Source: an uncultured Pelagibacteraceae bacterium (GTDB lineage Bacteria; Pseudomonadota; Alphaproteobacteria; Pelagibacterales; Pelagibacteraceae). From it: a stretch of 64,000 nucleotides of DNA. The translations under genes were made by a program, and so were the position numbers. Below are positions 1-8,456 of the stretch, one piece after another (position 1 is the stretch's first letter; every line of letters begins with the position of its first letter). Under the pieces are notes generated by a model that was not told where the DNA came from, searched no databases, and saw only the letters and a list, made by a program, of their open reading frames with translations. Location of the stretch: NCBI GenBank assembly GCA_902534465.1, contig CACAPU010000001.1:62001-126000 (forward strand), written 5' to 3'.

Positions 1-2
1 GA

Positions 3-494
3 TCTCTGCATAAATTTACAGCATTTACTCCTAGTATAACGAATGTAAGACCCACTAGCAGAGGTTCTATTGAACTAAAATCTTCAGATACAAGAGTGTC
101 CCCAAAAATTAAAATGAATTATTTGTCTACAGATGAAGACAGAGAAATTGCAGGCAAAGCATTAAAAATTACAAGAAACATTGTAATGAATTCTAAAGCA
201 TACAAAAAATATGAACCAGAGGAATATAGGCCTGGTATTCATATCACAAATAATGAGGAATTAGCTAAAGAGGCAGGAAAATTTTGCAGTACTATTTTTC
301 ACCCTGTAAGTACTTGTAGGATGGGTTCGGATGAAAATGCAGTCGTATCCGATAGATTAGTGGCTCATGGCTTGAAAAATTTAAGAATTGTTGATGCATC
401 TGTTATGCCATCGATAACCTCAGGAAATACTAATGCACCTACTATTATGATTGCTGAAAAAGCAGCAGATATGATAATAGAAGATGCTAGATGA
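3..494 (+). CDS. GMC-family FAD alcohol dehydrogenase, C-terminal part (choline dehydrogenase-like)
   Basis: The open frame runs in from the left edge, so only the last ~163 residues are present; a GTG at 96 lies inside the frame and is not the true start. The visible part is the GMC_oxred_C domain. FHPVSTCRMG carries the active-site histidine region, followed by LRIVDASVMPSITSGNTNAP, the conserved C-terminal FAD-contacting segment with its His/Asn pair replaced locally by S/N (SITSGN). Family members oxidise alcohols such as choline to aldehydes using FAD. Substrate cannot be fixed from this half. Its TGA overlaps the ATG of the next gene (ATGA), so the two are probably co-transcribed. Confidence 0.9.
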   Translation, partial: SLHKFTAFTPSITNVRPTSRGSIELKSSDTRVSPKIKMNYLSTDEDREIAGKALKITRNIVMNSKAYKKYEPEEYRPGIHITNNEELAKEAGKFCSTIFHPVSTCRMGSDENAVVSDRLVAHGLKNLRIVDASVMPSITSGNTNAPTIMIAEKAADMIIEDAR

Positions 495-1066
495 CAGAAG
501 AAATTACAATTTTTTTTCAAATAATATTTATTGATTTAATTCTTGCTGGAGATAACGCAATTATTATAGGAATGGTTGCATCGAAATTTCCTCCAGAACA
601 AAGAAAAAAAATAATTTTCTGGGGAATTGGTGGAGCAGTAATATTAAGAATTTTATTAACGCTCATAACTGCTTATCTTTTACAAATAACAGGGCTAAGA
701 CTCTTAGGTGGTTTGTTATTGTTGTACATAGTTTACAAACTTTATGTTGATGTAATTAGAAATTCACAAAATGATGAGGAAAACATCAAAGTAGATAGTT
801 CATCAATGCTTAAAGCAATTTGGACTGTTTTGTTAGCTGATTTTACTATGAGTTTGGATAATGTATTGGGTGTAGCAGGTGCTGCCAAAGATCATTACTT
901 TTTATTAATTTTTGGTCTTGTTTTGTCAATTATATTAATGGCAACTGCCGCAACATTAATTTCTCGATGGATTAAAGAGTACAAATGGATAGCTTGGATT
1001 GGTTTATTTGCTATATTATTTGTTGCAATTGATTTAATTTATACAGACATCAAGTTATTTATTTAA
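491..1066 (+). CDS. TerC-family integral membrane protein
   Basis: 191 residues, almost entirely hydrophobic, with about six to seven membrane segments. It has the two TerC signature repeats: DLILAGDNAIIIG near residue 15 and DFTMSLDNVLGVAG near residue 117. The acidic residues inside the membrane segments are the family hallmark. TerC/YjbE/Alx proteins are thought to export metal ions such as manganese or calcium at the cytoplasmic membrane. The length fits the short YjbE-like branch without CBS domains. It overlaps the GMC gene by four bases and abuts the next gene, but nothing in the context links it to their metabolism. Confidence 0.9.
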   Translation: MTEEITIFFQIIFIDLILAGDNAIIIGMVASKFPPEQRKKIIFWGIGGAVILRILLTLITAYLLQITGLRLLGGLLLLYIVYKLYVDVIRNSQNDEENIKVDSSSMLKAIWTVLLADFTMSLDNVLGVAGAAKDHYFLLIFGLVLSIILMATAATLISRWIKEYKWIAWIGLFAILFVAIDLIYTDIKLFI

Positions 1067-1825
1067 ATGTATTTAAAAAAAATTAATCTTAAAGGGAAAT
1101 ATGCTCTTGTAACAGGAGCTGGTAAAGGCTTAGGACGCGCTTGTTCAATCGCTCTAGCTGAAGCAGGGGCAACAATTATTGGTTTGAGCAGAACATCATC
1201 TGATCTTGATAAATTAGAAAAAGATATAAAAAAAGTTAAAAGTAAATTAATCAAAATAAATTGTGATGTAATGAACTATAGCGAATTACAGGAAAAATTA
1301 AAAAAAATAAAAATTATTGATATTCTTGTAAATAATGCAGGGACTAATATTCCAGAACCATTTGAGAAAATAAAACAGCAAAGTATGAATTATTTGGTAG
1401 ATCTAAACTTAAAAGCTGCCTTTAATGTTGCACAGTTAGTTGTAAAGAAAATGATTAAAAATAAAAAAAGAGCTGGATCAATTATAAATATGTCATCTCA
1501 ACTTGGTCATGTAGGTATGTCTGGTAGAAATATTTATAATATGACTAAATTTGGAATCGAAGGTTTAACAAAGGGCATGGGCGTAGAGTTAGCAACAAAA
1601 AATATTAGAGTAAATACAGTTGCTCCGACATTTGTTGAAACTCCTATGGTAAAAAAATTTTTTAAAAATAAAAAGTTCAAAAATTTGGCTTTAGGTAATA
1701 TTCCTATGGGCAAAGCAGCTAAAGAGAGTGATGTGGCTACAGCTGTATGTTTTTTAGCATCAGATGCTGCTGCAATGATAACTGGATCATCTATTTTGAT
1801 AGATGGAGGATGGACAGCAAAATAA
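1067..1825 (+). CDS. SDR-family NAD(P)-dependent oxidoreductase
   Basis: 252 residues, the classical SDR length. The TGAGKGLG nucleotide-binding motif is at 16-23, NNAG at 89-92, the catalytic serine in NMSSQ near 143-144, and YxxxK as Y157/K161. The C-terminal SILIDGGW motif is typical of FabG-like enzymes. It would reversibly oxidise an alcohol or reduce a ketone in the cytoplasm; the closest textbook analogue is gluconate or 3-oxoacyl dehydrogenase, but the substrate is not determined. It starts one base after the TerC stop, and its TAA shares a base with the next ATG (TAATG). It probably belongs to a catabolic operon with the GMC dehydrogenase upstream. Confidence 0.9.
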   Translation: MYLKKINLKGKYALVTGAGKGLGRACSIALAEAGATIIGLSRTSSDLDKLEKDIKKVKSKLIKINCDVMNYSELQEKLKKIKIIDILVNNAGTNIPEPFEKIKQQSMNYLVDLNLKAAFNVAQLVVKKMIKNKKRAGSIINMSSQLGHVGMSGRNIYNMTKFGIEGLTKGMGVELATKNIRVNTVAPTFVETPMVKKFFKNKKFKNLALGNIPMGKAAKESDVATAVCFLASDAAAMITGSSILIDGGWTAK

Positions 1826-2613
1826 TGAAAAAACTGTTGCTAATACTAGCAATTTTTTTTCCAACAAATATTTTTGCAATTGAATTTGATGGTAAATTTA
1901 TTCAAGGTCATTTTATTTTAGGAAAAACAGATCCTAATTCAAAAATAATAATTGATAAGAAAGATGTCAAAGTATCAGATGATGGTTATTTTGTTTTTGG
2001 AATTGATCGAGATAGGAAGTTTGATGTTTTGATTACAAAAATTACTAATGGAAAATCAGAAAAAATAATAAAAAAAGTTTTTAAACGTAAGTATAACATT
2101 CAAAGAATTGATGGATTGCCTGAAAACAAAGTAACACCACCTGAATCTGTTTATAAAAGAATTAAAAAAGAAAATGGGAAAATTGGAGAAGCTAGAGCAA
2201 TTAACTCCAATTTAACTTTTTTTTCTGAAAAATTTATTATGCCAGTTGAAGGTATAATTAGTGGGGTTTATGGAAGCCAAAGAATTCTCAATGGGAAACC
2301 AAGATGGCCTCATTACGGTATTGATATAGCAGCAAAAAAAGGAACTGAGATTAAATCTTCTGGTACTGGGATGGTCACGATGGCTGAAAATGACCTTTAT
2401 TACACCGGAGGTACAATAATTATGGATCATGGTCATGGTATATCGACAATTTATTCTCATTTAGAAAATGTAATGGTTGAAGTAGGAGATTTAATTAAAA
2501 AAGGAGATATAATAGGAACTGTTGGCTCCACAGGTAGATCAACTGGTCCTCACTTAGATTTTAGAATAAATTGGTTTCAAACAAGGCTTGATCCAATGAC
2601 AGTTCTTCAATAG
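1825..2613 (+). CDS. M23/LytM-type peptidase, exported
   Basis: I start this gene at the ATG at 1825, which overlaps the SDR stop codon; the longer frame from 1747 lies inside the SDR gene and lacks a signal peptide. The 262-residue product begins with a signal peptide (MKKLLLILAIFFPTNIFA). The LytM/peptidase M23 domain covers about 135-260, with H163 and D167 (HYGID), H212 (SHLE) and the terminal motif GPHLDF (H243, D245). Classical members have HxH there, so one zinc ligand is Asp in place of His. It would act on periplasmic peptidoglycan or serve as an amidase activator if catalytically weak. Confidence 0.88.
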   Translation: MKKLLLILAIFFPTNIFAIEFDGKFIQGHFILGKTDPNSKIIIDKKDVKVSDDGYFVFGIDRDRKFDVLITKITNGKSEKIIKKVFKRKYNIQRIDGLPENKVTPPESVYKRIKKENGKIGEARAINSNLTFFSEKFIMPVEGIISGVYGSQRILNGKPRWPHYGIDIAAKKGTEIKSSGTGMVTMAENDLYYTGGTIIMDHGHGISTIYSHLENVMVEVGDLIKKGDIIGTVGSTGRSTGPHLDFRINWFQTRLDPMTVLQ

Positions 2614-2622
2614 GCTATAGAT

Positions 2623-3393
2623 ATGAAAAATGATATTCAATCAGTGTCAAAAAAATTAGTAAAGGCTTATAATAGTAACAAACTTATCAATCCAATTCCT
2701 GAAAAATTCTGTAAGAATATAAAATTAGCACATAAACTTAGATTATTATGTGAAAGTAAAATTAAGGATATAAAAGTTGGTTTTAAAGCAGGGGGTACAA
2801 TAATTGCTCTCTTAAAAAAATTAAAAGAAAAAGAGCCATTTCATTCGACTGTATTTGGAAAAAATTTAATCAAATCTGGAGGAAGAGTAAAAATTAATAA
2901 ATATGCTTTGGGTACTGAAGTGGAGGTTTACTATATAATTAAAAAAAAATTTTTTGACTTTAAAGGAAAATTAAATTCAAAAAATATAACAAAGTTTATT
3001 ACTCATATGGGTCCTTGCATTGAGGTTGTTGGATTTAGACAGAAAAAAAAAGGTATTAAATATTTAGGTGACTTATGTAGTGATTTTGGTGTGAATATTA
3101 AATTTATTGTTGGAGCTAAGAAAAAATTTAAAAAAATAAATTTCAGCAATTTAAAAACAAATTTAAAAAATAAAAAAGGATTAAACGTAAACGGTAATAC
3201 AAATACTGTTTATGTAAACCCACTAAATTCTTTAAAATTTGTTCTTAACAAAATAAGAAAAGAGAAAGTTTCTTTAGATAAAGATTTTTATGTATTTACT
3301 GGCTCTACAGTTGGTGTTGTGCCAATTAAAAGCAAAGGTGAATATATAGGCAAAGTAGAGAAACTTGGTACTGTTAGAACAACTATCAATTAA
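2623..3393 (+). CDS. 2-keto-4-pentenoate hydratase / FAH-superfamily-like protein
   Basis: 256 residues resembling the MhpD/hydratase-decarboxylase branch of the FAH superfamily. Supporting pieces are the acidic metal-site segment GTEVEVYY near residue 97, HMGPCIEVVGF near 128 and the C-terminal glycine-rich STVGVVPIKSKG. Such enzymes hydrate or decarboxylate 2-oxo-acids using a divalent metal in the cytoplasm. It is very lysine-rich, and sequence conservation outside these motifs is modest, so the reaction is uncertain. It lies nine bases after the peptidase gene and its stop overlaps the start of the M24 gene, so it is likely in the same operon. Confidence 0.65.
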   Translation: MKNDIQSVSKKLVKAYNSNKLINPIPEKFCKNIKLAHKLRLLCESKIKDIKVGFKAGGTIIALLKKLKEKEPFHSTVFGKNLIKSGGRVKINKYALGTEVEVYYIIKKKFFDFKGKLNSKNITKFITHMGPCIEVVGFRQKKKGIKYLGDLCSDFGVNIKFIVGAKKKFKKINFSNLKTNLKNKKGLNVNGNTNTVYVNPLNSLKFVLNKIRKEKVSLDKDFYVFTGSTVGVVPIKSKGEYIGKVEKLGTVRTTIN

Positions 3394-4544
3394 TGGGTCT
3401 TCATTTTTCTGTAGAAGAATTCAAAAGTAGAAAAGATAAAATAATTAAACTTTTAAAAGAGGAAAAATTGGATGCTATCCTGATGTTTAGACAGGAGTCG
3501 ATGTATTGGCTCACTGGATATGACACATTTGGGTATGTTTTTTTTCAAACATTAGTTTTGGATCAAAAAGGTGATATAATTTTATTAACAAGAGCTCCAG
3601 ATTTAAGACAAGCACAAAACACATCTAATATTAGTGATATAAGAATATGGGTTGATAAAAATGGATCAAACCCAACTGAAGATCTTAAAGTTATTTTAGA
3701 TGAATTAAATTTAAAGGGTAAAAAAATTGGAATTGAATATGAAGCATACGGATTAACTGGTCGAAATGCTTTAAGGCTAAATAAATCTTTAGAAAATTAC
3801 TGCTCAATAGAAGATACTTCTGAATTAGTTACTAAATTAAGAGTTATAAAATCCAATGAAGAAATTGATTATATAAAAAAGGCAGCAAATTTAGCTGACA
3901 AAGCTTTAAGTGAGGTTTGGAAACATGCAAAAGCAGGTGTAAGTGAGTCAAAAATTTTAGCTGAAATGAATAAAGTCATATTTGAGGGAGGTGGTGATTA
4001 TCCTGCAAATGAATTTATAATTGGATCTGGTAAAAATGCACTTCTTTGTCGATACCAAGCTGAAAAACAAATATTAAATTCACAAGATCAACTGACTATA
4101 GAATGGGCTGGAACATTCAGACATTATCACTCTGCAATGTTTCGGACTATTCCAATTGGAAAAGCTGATCCAAAACATTATAAAATGCATGAAGCTTGTA
4201 TTGAGGCTTTAAATAATTGTGAAAATAAATTGAAACCAGGTAACAAAGTTGGTGAAGTATATGATATTCATGCAAAGACTTTTGATGATTTAGGTTATAA
4301 AAATTCTAGAATGAATGCTTGTGGTTATTCTTTAGGAGCAACCTTTTCACCTAATTGGATGGATTGGCCAATGTTATACACTGGAAATCCATATATAATT
4401 AAACCAGGAAATGTATTTTTTATGCATATGATATTAATGGATTCTGAAAATAATTTAGCAATGAACTTAGGTGAAACTTACCTAGTTACAGAAAGTGGTA
4501 ACGAAAGACTTGGCAATCAAAAACTTGATTTAGTCGTTATTTGA
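3393..4544 (+). CDS. M24-fold hydrolase, creatinase/ectoine-hydrolase-like, without classical metal ligands
   Basis: 383 residues with an N-terminal creatinase domain (about 1-150, LDAILMFRQESMYWLTGYD) and a pita-bread M24 domain (about 160-375). At the first metal-ligand positions the usual D-x10-D is replaced by IEWAGTFRHYHSAMFRT. The usual GHGIG histidine segment reads ACGYSLGATFSPNW. These losses resemble creatinase and ectoine hydrolase DoeA, which hydrolyse C-N bonds without metals, more than aminopeptidase P. A small nitrogenous osmolyte is therefore a more likely substrate than a peptide, but this is inference. It is the last gene of the plus-strand run and faces dhaK convergently. 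Confidence 0.8.
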   Translation: MGLHFSVEEFKSRKDKIIKLLKEEKLDAILMFRQESMYWLTGYDTFGYVFFQTLVLDQKGDIILLTRAPDLRQAQNTSNISDIRIWVDKNGSNPTEDLKVILDELNLKGKKIGIEYEAYGLTGRNALRLNKSLENYCSIEDTSELVTKLRVIKSNEEIDYIKKAANLADKALSEVWKHAKAGVSESKILAEMNKVIFEGGGDYPANEFIIGSGKNALLCRYQAEKQILNSQDQLTIEWAGTFRHYHSAMFRTIPIGKADPKHYKMHEACIEALNNCENKLKPGNKVGEVYDIHAKTFDDLGYKNSRMNACGYSLGATFSPNWMDWPMLYTGNPYIIKPGNVFFMHMILMDSENNLAMNLGETYLVTESGNERLGNQKLDLVVI

Positions 4545-4556
4545 TCAAAAAAAGTT

Positions 4557-5549
4557 TTACATTCCCCATCTCATTGCCGCTGTATGAACTGGTGAGTCCC
4601 AATGCTTTAAGATTTCATCATCACATTTGAGAAGAGTAATTGAAGCACCTTGCATTTCAAGTGATGTACAATAATTTCCAACTAAACTTTTTGTTACTTG
4701 AACACCCTTTGATTGTAAAATTTGACATGCATCCTCATAAACTAAATATAATTCTGTTAAAGGAGTGCCTCCCATTCCATTTACGAAAAGTAAATTCTTC
4801 TCATTTTTTTCTGGTTTTAAATTATCTAAAATAGCTTCAAGAATATTTCCTACAATCGTTTTTGAGGCTTGAATTTTTTCTCTTTTTCTCCCTGGCTCAC
4901 CGTGTATCCCTACACCAAACTCCATTTCATCATCGCCTATATCAAAAGTAGGTTTTCCTGCAGCAGGAACTGTGCAGCTTGTAAATGCAACTCCCATCGT
5001 ACCAGCGTTTTTATTTACTTTTTCACCAAGTTTTTTACATTCTTCGAGTGATCCGCCGTTTTCAGCTAAAGATCCAACTATTTTTTCTACTAATACTGTT
5101 GCTGCAACACCTCTTCTTCCAGTTGTAAATGTAGAGTCTTCAACAGCAACATCATCGTTAGTAACAATACTATCATTTTTGCCAGAGTACATTTCAGCTC
5201 CCATTTGAAAGTTCATTATGTCTCCAGAATAATTTTTAACAATAAATAAAACCCCTGCACCACTATCAACATGTTCTGCTGCTGCTTGCATTTGATCAGG
5301 CGTTGGTGCTGAAAATACAAAACCTGGGCATGCAGCATCTAACATTCCATGACCAACAAATCCTCCATGCATTGGTTCATGACCACTTCCGCCACCTGAA
5401 ATTAGGGAGACTTTTCCATTTTTGGTTTTATTTTTTCTTGAAACAAAACTTGGGTCTAGATTGACATTTATAATGTCGCTATGTGCCTTACCAAAACCTG
5501 TAAGGCTCTCTTTTAAAAAATCATCGTTATTGTTAATAAATTTTTTCAT
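4557..5549 (-). CDS. dhaK: dihydroxyacetone kinase-type subunit DhaK
   Basis: 330 residues, the usual length of DhaK. The ISGGGSGHEPMHGGFVG block near 50-66 and the GIHGEPG motif with H216, the histidine that forms the covalent hemiaminal with the ketone substrate, are both present. DhaK binds dihydroxyacetone or a related ketose such as erythrulose; DhaL supplies the nucleotide. It is the last gene of the sugar-uptake operon, nine bases after dhaL. No PTS component or DhaM is visible here, so an ATP-dependent split kinase is likely. Substrate may be a C3 or C4 ketose. Confidence 0.93.
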   Translation of the reverse strand: MKKFINNNDDFLKESLTGFGKAHSDIINVNLDPSFVSRKNKTKNGKVSLISGGGSGHEPMHGGFVGHGMLDAACPGFVFSAPTPDQMQAAAEHVDSGAGVLFIVKNYSGDIMNFQMGAEMYSGKNDSIVTNDDVAVEDSTFTTGRRGVAATVLVEKIVGSLAENGGSLEECKKLGEKVNKNAGTMGVAFTSCTVPAAGKPTFDIGDDEMEFGVGIHGEPGRKREKIQASKTIVGNILEAILDNLKPEKNEKNLLFVNGMGGTPLTELYLVYEDACQILQSKGVQVTKSLVGNYCTSLEMQGASITLLKCDDEILKHWDSPVHTAAMRWGM

Positions 5550-5557
5550 TTTCCCTC

Positions 5558-6184
5558 CTAATTATTAATTACTGATTTACAAATTGTATCGATTATAAGC
5601 TGTGAAGAACGGGCTCCAGGATCTATATGTCCTTTTGCACGTTCACCTAAAAAAGAAGCTCTACCTTTTGTGGCTAACATATCTTTTGTGGATAACATTC
5701 TTTCTTCAGCAATTTTTATTACTTCATTTAAACCTGATTTAAATTCATTTTCATTTTTTAATTCGTTAAGTTTTTCTGAAACTGGTATTAAAACATCCAT
5801 CATAGTCTTTTCTCCAACATCGGCTTTTCCTCTTTCTTTCATGGCTTTAATTCCACTAATAATCATTTCACATGCTTTATTAAAATCAACATCTTTATCT
5901 AGATCAGGAGATTTAGCCATGGTCATAAAAAAAGTTCCAAATAATGCGCCTGATGATCCACCGATACCTGACAGAACTTTCATTGCTATCATATTTAAAG
6001 CTTTGGCTAATGGTAAATCTTTGATTGAATCTTCAAGTTCAACAACTAACTTTAAACCTCTTTGAATGTTAAAAATATGGTCTCCGTCTCCAATTTTTTG
6101 ATCAAGAACCTCTATTTCAGCAGAATTTTCATCTATAACTTTTTGTACACTTTTTGCTTGAGAAATTAAAAAACTAACGCTCAT
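5558..6184 (-). CDS. dhaL: dihydroxyacetone kinase-type subunit DhaL
   Basis: The start is placed at the ATG at 6184, preceded by AAGGAA at good spacing, in preference to the ATG at 6208; this gives 208 residues, normal for DhaL. The nucleotide/Mg site DQKIGDGDH (D28, D33, D35) and the glycine-rich GIGGSSGALFGT segment are clear. The product phosphorylates the DhaK-bound ketose. The gene overlaps the upstream ATPase gene by 11 bases, which indicates translational coupling. The expected partner domains are all present, so function as a DhaKL pair is secure, though the actual sugar is not. Confidence 0.92.
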   Translation of the reverse strand: MSVSFLISQAKSVQKVIDENSAEIEVLDQKIGDGDHIFNIQRGLKLVVELEDSIKDLPLAKALNMIAMKVLSGIGGSSGALFGTFFMTMAKSPDLDKDVDFNKACEMIISGIKAMKERGKADVGEKTMMDVLIPVSEKLNELKNENEFKSGLNEVIKIAEERMLSTKDMLATKGRASFLGERAKGHIDPGARSSQLIIDTICKSVINN

Positions 6185-7181
6185 AAATTCTGTTTCCTTC
6201 TTGATCAAATTTTAAAACTTTTTTATTATTGATGTCAAAATTAATTGTCTCATTTATTGATGATTTATAATTACCTTGAATTGACACAAGGATTTCTTGG
6301 TCTTTAAAATTTAAAGCAACTACTGTTTCAGAGCCTAGATTTTCAATTGAGATAATTTTGGCTGAGTGGTTACCATTTCCTATTGTAATATTCTCAGGTC
6401 TTATACCAAAAGTAGGTACATCATTCATTCCAAGTAAAGTTCCAGGCAGAATATTGATTTTTGGCGAACCCAATCTTTGCGAAACATATATAGAATTTGG
6501 ATTTTCATATATCTCTTCAGGAGTACCTATTTGCACCAAATGGCCTTCTTTTAAAACTCCAATTTTATCTGCTAAAGTAGTGGCTTCTGCTTGATCATGA
6601 GTAACATAAAGTATTGTTGCATTTAGATTGGTTTGAATGTTTTTTAATTCAACCCTTAAACTCTCTCTTAATTTAGCATCTAGAGAGGATAACGGTTCAT
6701 CCATCAAGTATAAATTTGGCTCACGAACTAGCGCACGTCCAATTGCAACTCTTTGCATCTCACCACCAGATAATTGTGTAGCTTTATTATTTAGCTTATT
6801 TGAAATCTTTAACATGCTTGCAATATTCTCAACCTTAGTTTTAATTTCATCCTCAGGTAATTTTCTCATTGGAGATCTTAAAGGGAATGCTAAATTTTCA
6901 TAAACACTATAGTGAGGATATAAAGAGTATTGTTGAAACACAAAACAAACATCTCTTGATGCTGGTTGATCTTCGGTTACGGACTCATCGTTAAATAGAA
7001 TACTTCCATTATCTATTTTCTCTAATCCAGCAATACATCTTAATGTAGTAGTTTTTCCAGCACCAGAGGGGCCTAATAAAACAAAAAACTGACCATCCTC
7101 AATGGTAAAATTTATATCATGTAAGGCCTCAATTTTTTTATTATAGGTTTTAGATAAATTTTTTAATTCTATTTTTGCCAT
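6174..7181 (-). CDS. sugar/polyol ABC transporter ATP-binding protein (MalK/UgpC type)
   Basis: 335 residues. The ABC domain has Walker A GPSGAGKT at 37-44, Q-loop FQQYSLYP, signature LSGGEMQR at 137-144, Walker B LYLMDEPLSSLD and switch THDQAEA. A C-terminal TOBE/regulatory region (about 235-335, with FGIRPENITIG) is of the MalK type but short. It is the second of two ATPases in the operon and overlaps its neighbour by one base. Two unlike ATPases with two permeases suggest a heterodimeric nucleotide-binding pair, as known for the rhizobial glycerol importer GlpST. Confidence 0.93.
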   Translation of the reverse strand: MAKIELKNLSKTYNKKIEALHDINFTIEDGQFFVLLGPSGAGKTTTLRCIAGLEKIDNGSILFNDESVTEDQPASRDVCFVFQQYSLYPHYSVYENLAFPLRSPMRKLPEDEIKTKVENIASMLKISNKLNNKATQLSGGEMQRVAIGRALVREPNLYLMDEPLSSLDAKLRESLRVELKNIQTNLNATILYVTHDQAEATTLADKIGVLKEGHLVQIGTPEEIYENPNSIYVSQRLGSPKINILPGTLLGMNDVPTFGIRPENITIGNGNHSAKIISIENLGSETVVALNFKDQEILVSIQGNYKSSINETINFDINNKKVLKFDQEGNRIYER

Positions 7182-8263
7182 TAATTCATAAACTCACTTT
7201 TAAGAGATTTATCAGTCTCACCATCAAAAATAATTATGTTATCATTTGAGGGTTTTACTTGAACATTTTCGTTGATTTTAACACTTGTTGAAATATCAGT
7301 TTTTACTTTGATTTCTCCAAAATTAGTTTTAACAGTTACAATTTTTCTTGAGCCTAAATATTCAACTCCAAATACTGAACCTTTAAGACCACCTTCGTTA
7401 GTAAGAGATAAATTTTCAGGACGAATACCAAATGAGTTTTTTTTGCCTTTTGATATCTCATACTGTTTAGGTATATTAAAATTTGTTCCTTCTATATTTA
7501 AAGTCGACTGTTCATTGGAAATCCCTTGATCAATACTTATAAAATTCATTCCAGGGGAGCCAATAAATGATGCTACAAATTTGGTAGCAGGTTTATTGTA
7601 GATTACTGAAGGTTCATCAGCTTGTAAAATTTCACCACCATCCATTACGGCAATACGATCAGCTAATGACATTGCCTCTAATTGATCGTGTGTTACATAA
7701 ACAGTGGTAGCGCCAATATCGATGTGTAATTTCTTAAGTTCTAAACACATTAATTCTCTAAATTCTGCATCCAAAGTACCTAAAGGCTCATCCATTAAAA
7801 ATGCTTTTGGTCTTCTCACTAAAGCTCTACCAAGAGCTACACGTTGTCTATCTCCACCCGATAAAGAAGAAATGTTGGAGTTTAAAATATGATCAATTCT
7901 TAAAAGTTTTGCTGCTTCTTCAACTCTAGTTTTAATTTCACTTCTAGTATAACCTTGCATTTTAAGTGGAAAAGATAGGTTATTTTTTACATTCATATGT
8001 GGATAGAGGGCAAACAATTGAAAAACGAAGGCAATATCTCTCTCAGATGCTCTTAACATTCCAACTTCTTCATCTCCTAAATAAATTTCTCCTGATGTTG
8101 GTAATTCTAATCCAGCAATCATTCTTAGAGTTGTTGTTTTTCCACATCCAGATGGGCCAAGCAAAACAAAAAACTCTTTATCATTAATTGTTAAATTAGA
8201 ATTTTTAACTGCAGTGAAATCTCCAAATGATTTTTGTAAATTTACTATTTTAATTTTAGACAT
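7181..8263 (-). CDS. sugar/polyol ABC transporter ATP-binding protein (MalK/UgpC type)
   Basis: 360 residues. Walker A GPSGCGKT at 36-43, Q-loop FQLFALYP, signature LSGGDRQRVALGRALVRRP, Walker B AFLMDEPLGTLD and THDQLEA are intact. The C-terminal TOBE-like part contains FGIRPENLSLTNEG. It is the first ATPase of the pair: its stop overlaps the start of the second. It powers the two permeases encoded immediately upstream. The sequence is clearly different from the other ATPase, so this is an old duplication, not a recent repeat. Confidence 0.93.
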   Translation of the reverse strand: MSKIKIVNLQKSFGDFTAVKNSNLTINDKEFFVLLGPSGCGKTTTLRMIAGLELPTSGEIYLGDEEVGMLRASERDIAFVFQLFALYPHMNVKNNLSFPLKMQGYTRSEIKTRVEEAAKLLRIDHILNSNISSLSGGDRQRVALGRALVRRPKAFLMDEPLGTLDAEFRELMCLELKKLHIDIGATTVYVTHDQLEAMSLADRIAVMDGGEILQADEPSVIYNKPATKFVASFIGSPGMNFISIDQGISNEQSTLNIEGTNFNIPKQYEISKGKKNSFGIRPENLSLTNEGGLKGSVFGVEYLGSRKIVTVKTNFGEIKVKTDISTSVKINENVQVKPSNDNIIIFDGETDKSLKSEFMN

Positions 8264-8264
8264 A

Positions 8265-8456
8265 TTAATCCGGAAAGTGACTTGTGATTACGAAACCTAT
8301 AGTTCCAACTAAAATTACAATAAATGAGTAAGTATACATCCACATTGCAAATGGTTGCAACAACATGAAAACTCCTAATAAAATTAATACTGTAGATAAA
8401 TTTTCCCAGTAAACTCTTCTAAATATTTTTCTCATTAATGATTTTTCTTCTTGCAT
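8265..8456 (-). CDS. small two-helix membrane protein of the ABC operon
   Basis: 63 residues from the ATG at 8456, which overlaps the permease stop (TAATG); the longer frame to 8570 runs through the permease gene and is rejected. After a charged N-terminus (MQEEKSLMRKIFRRVYW) there are two hydrophobic segments, about 18-36 and 41-57, separated by a short MWMYT turn. It has no recognisable catalytic motif. Its place between permease and ATPase genes, with 1-2 base spacing, matches the small membrane gene (GlpU) of the rhizobial glycerol transporter operon, although I see no clear sequence similarity to that family. Confidence 0.75.
   Translation of the reverse strand: MQEEKSLMRKIFRRVYWENLSTVLILLGVFMLLQPFAMWMYTYSFIVILVGTIGFVITSHFPD

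Noticed and set aside
1747-1824. Upstream in-frame extension of the M23 gene
   Set aside because: It lies in the SDR coding sequence, is rich in Cys and Trp, and removes the signal peptide from the N-terminus; the ATG at 1825 overlaps the SDR stop as neighbours do.
5670-6065. 131-aa plus-strand open frame
   Set aside because: It is antisense to dhaL, whose active-site motifs are intact; serine/phenylalanine-rich composition is typical of a shadow frame.
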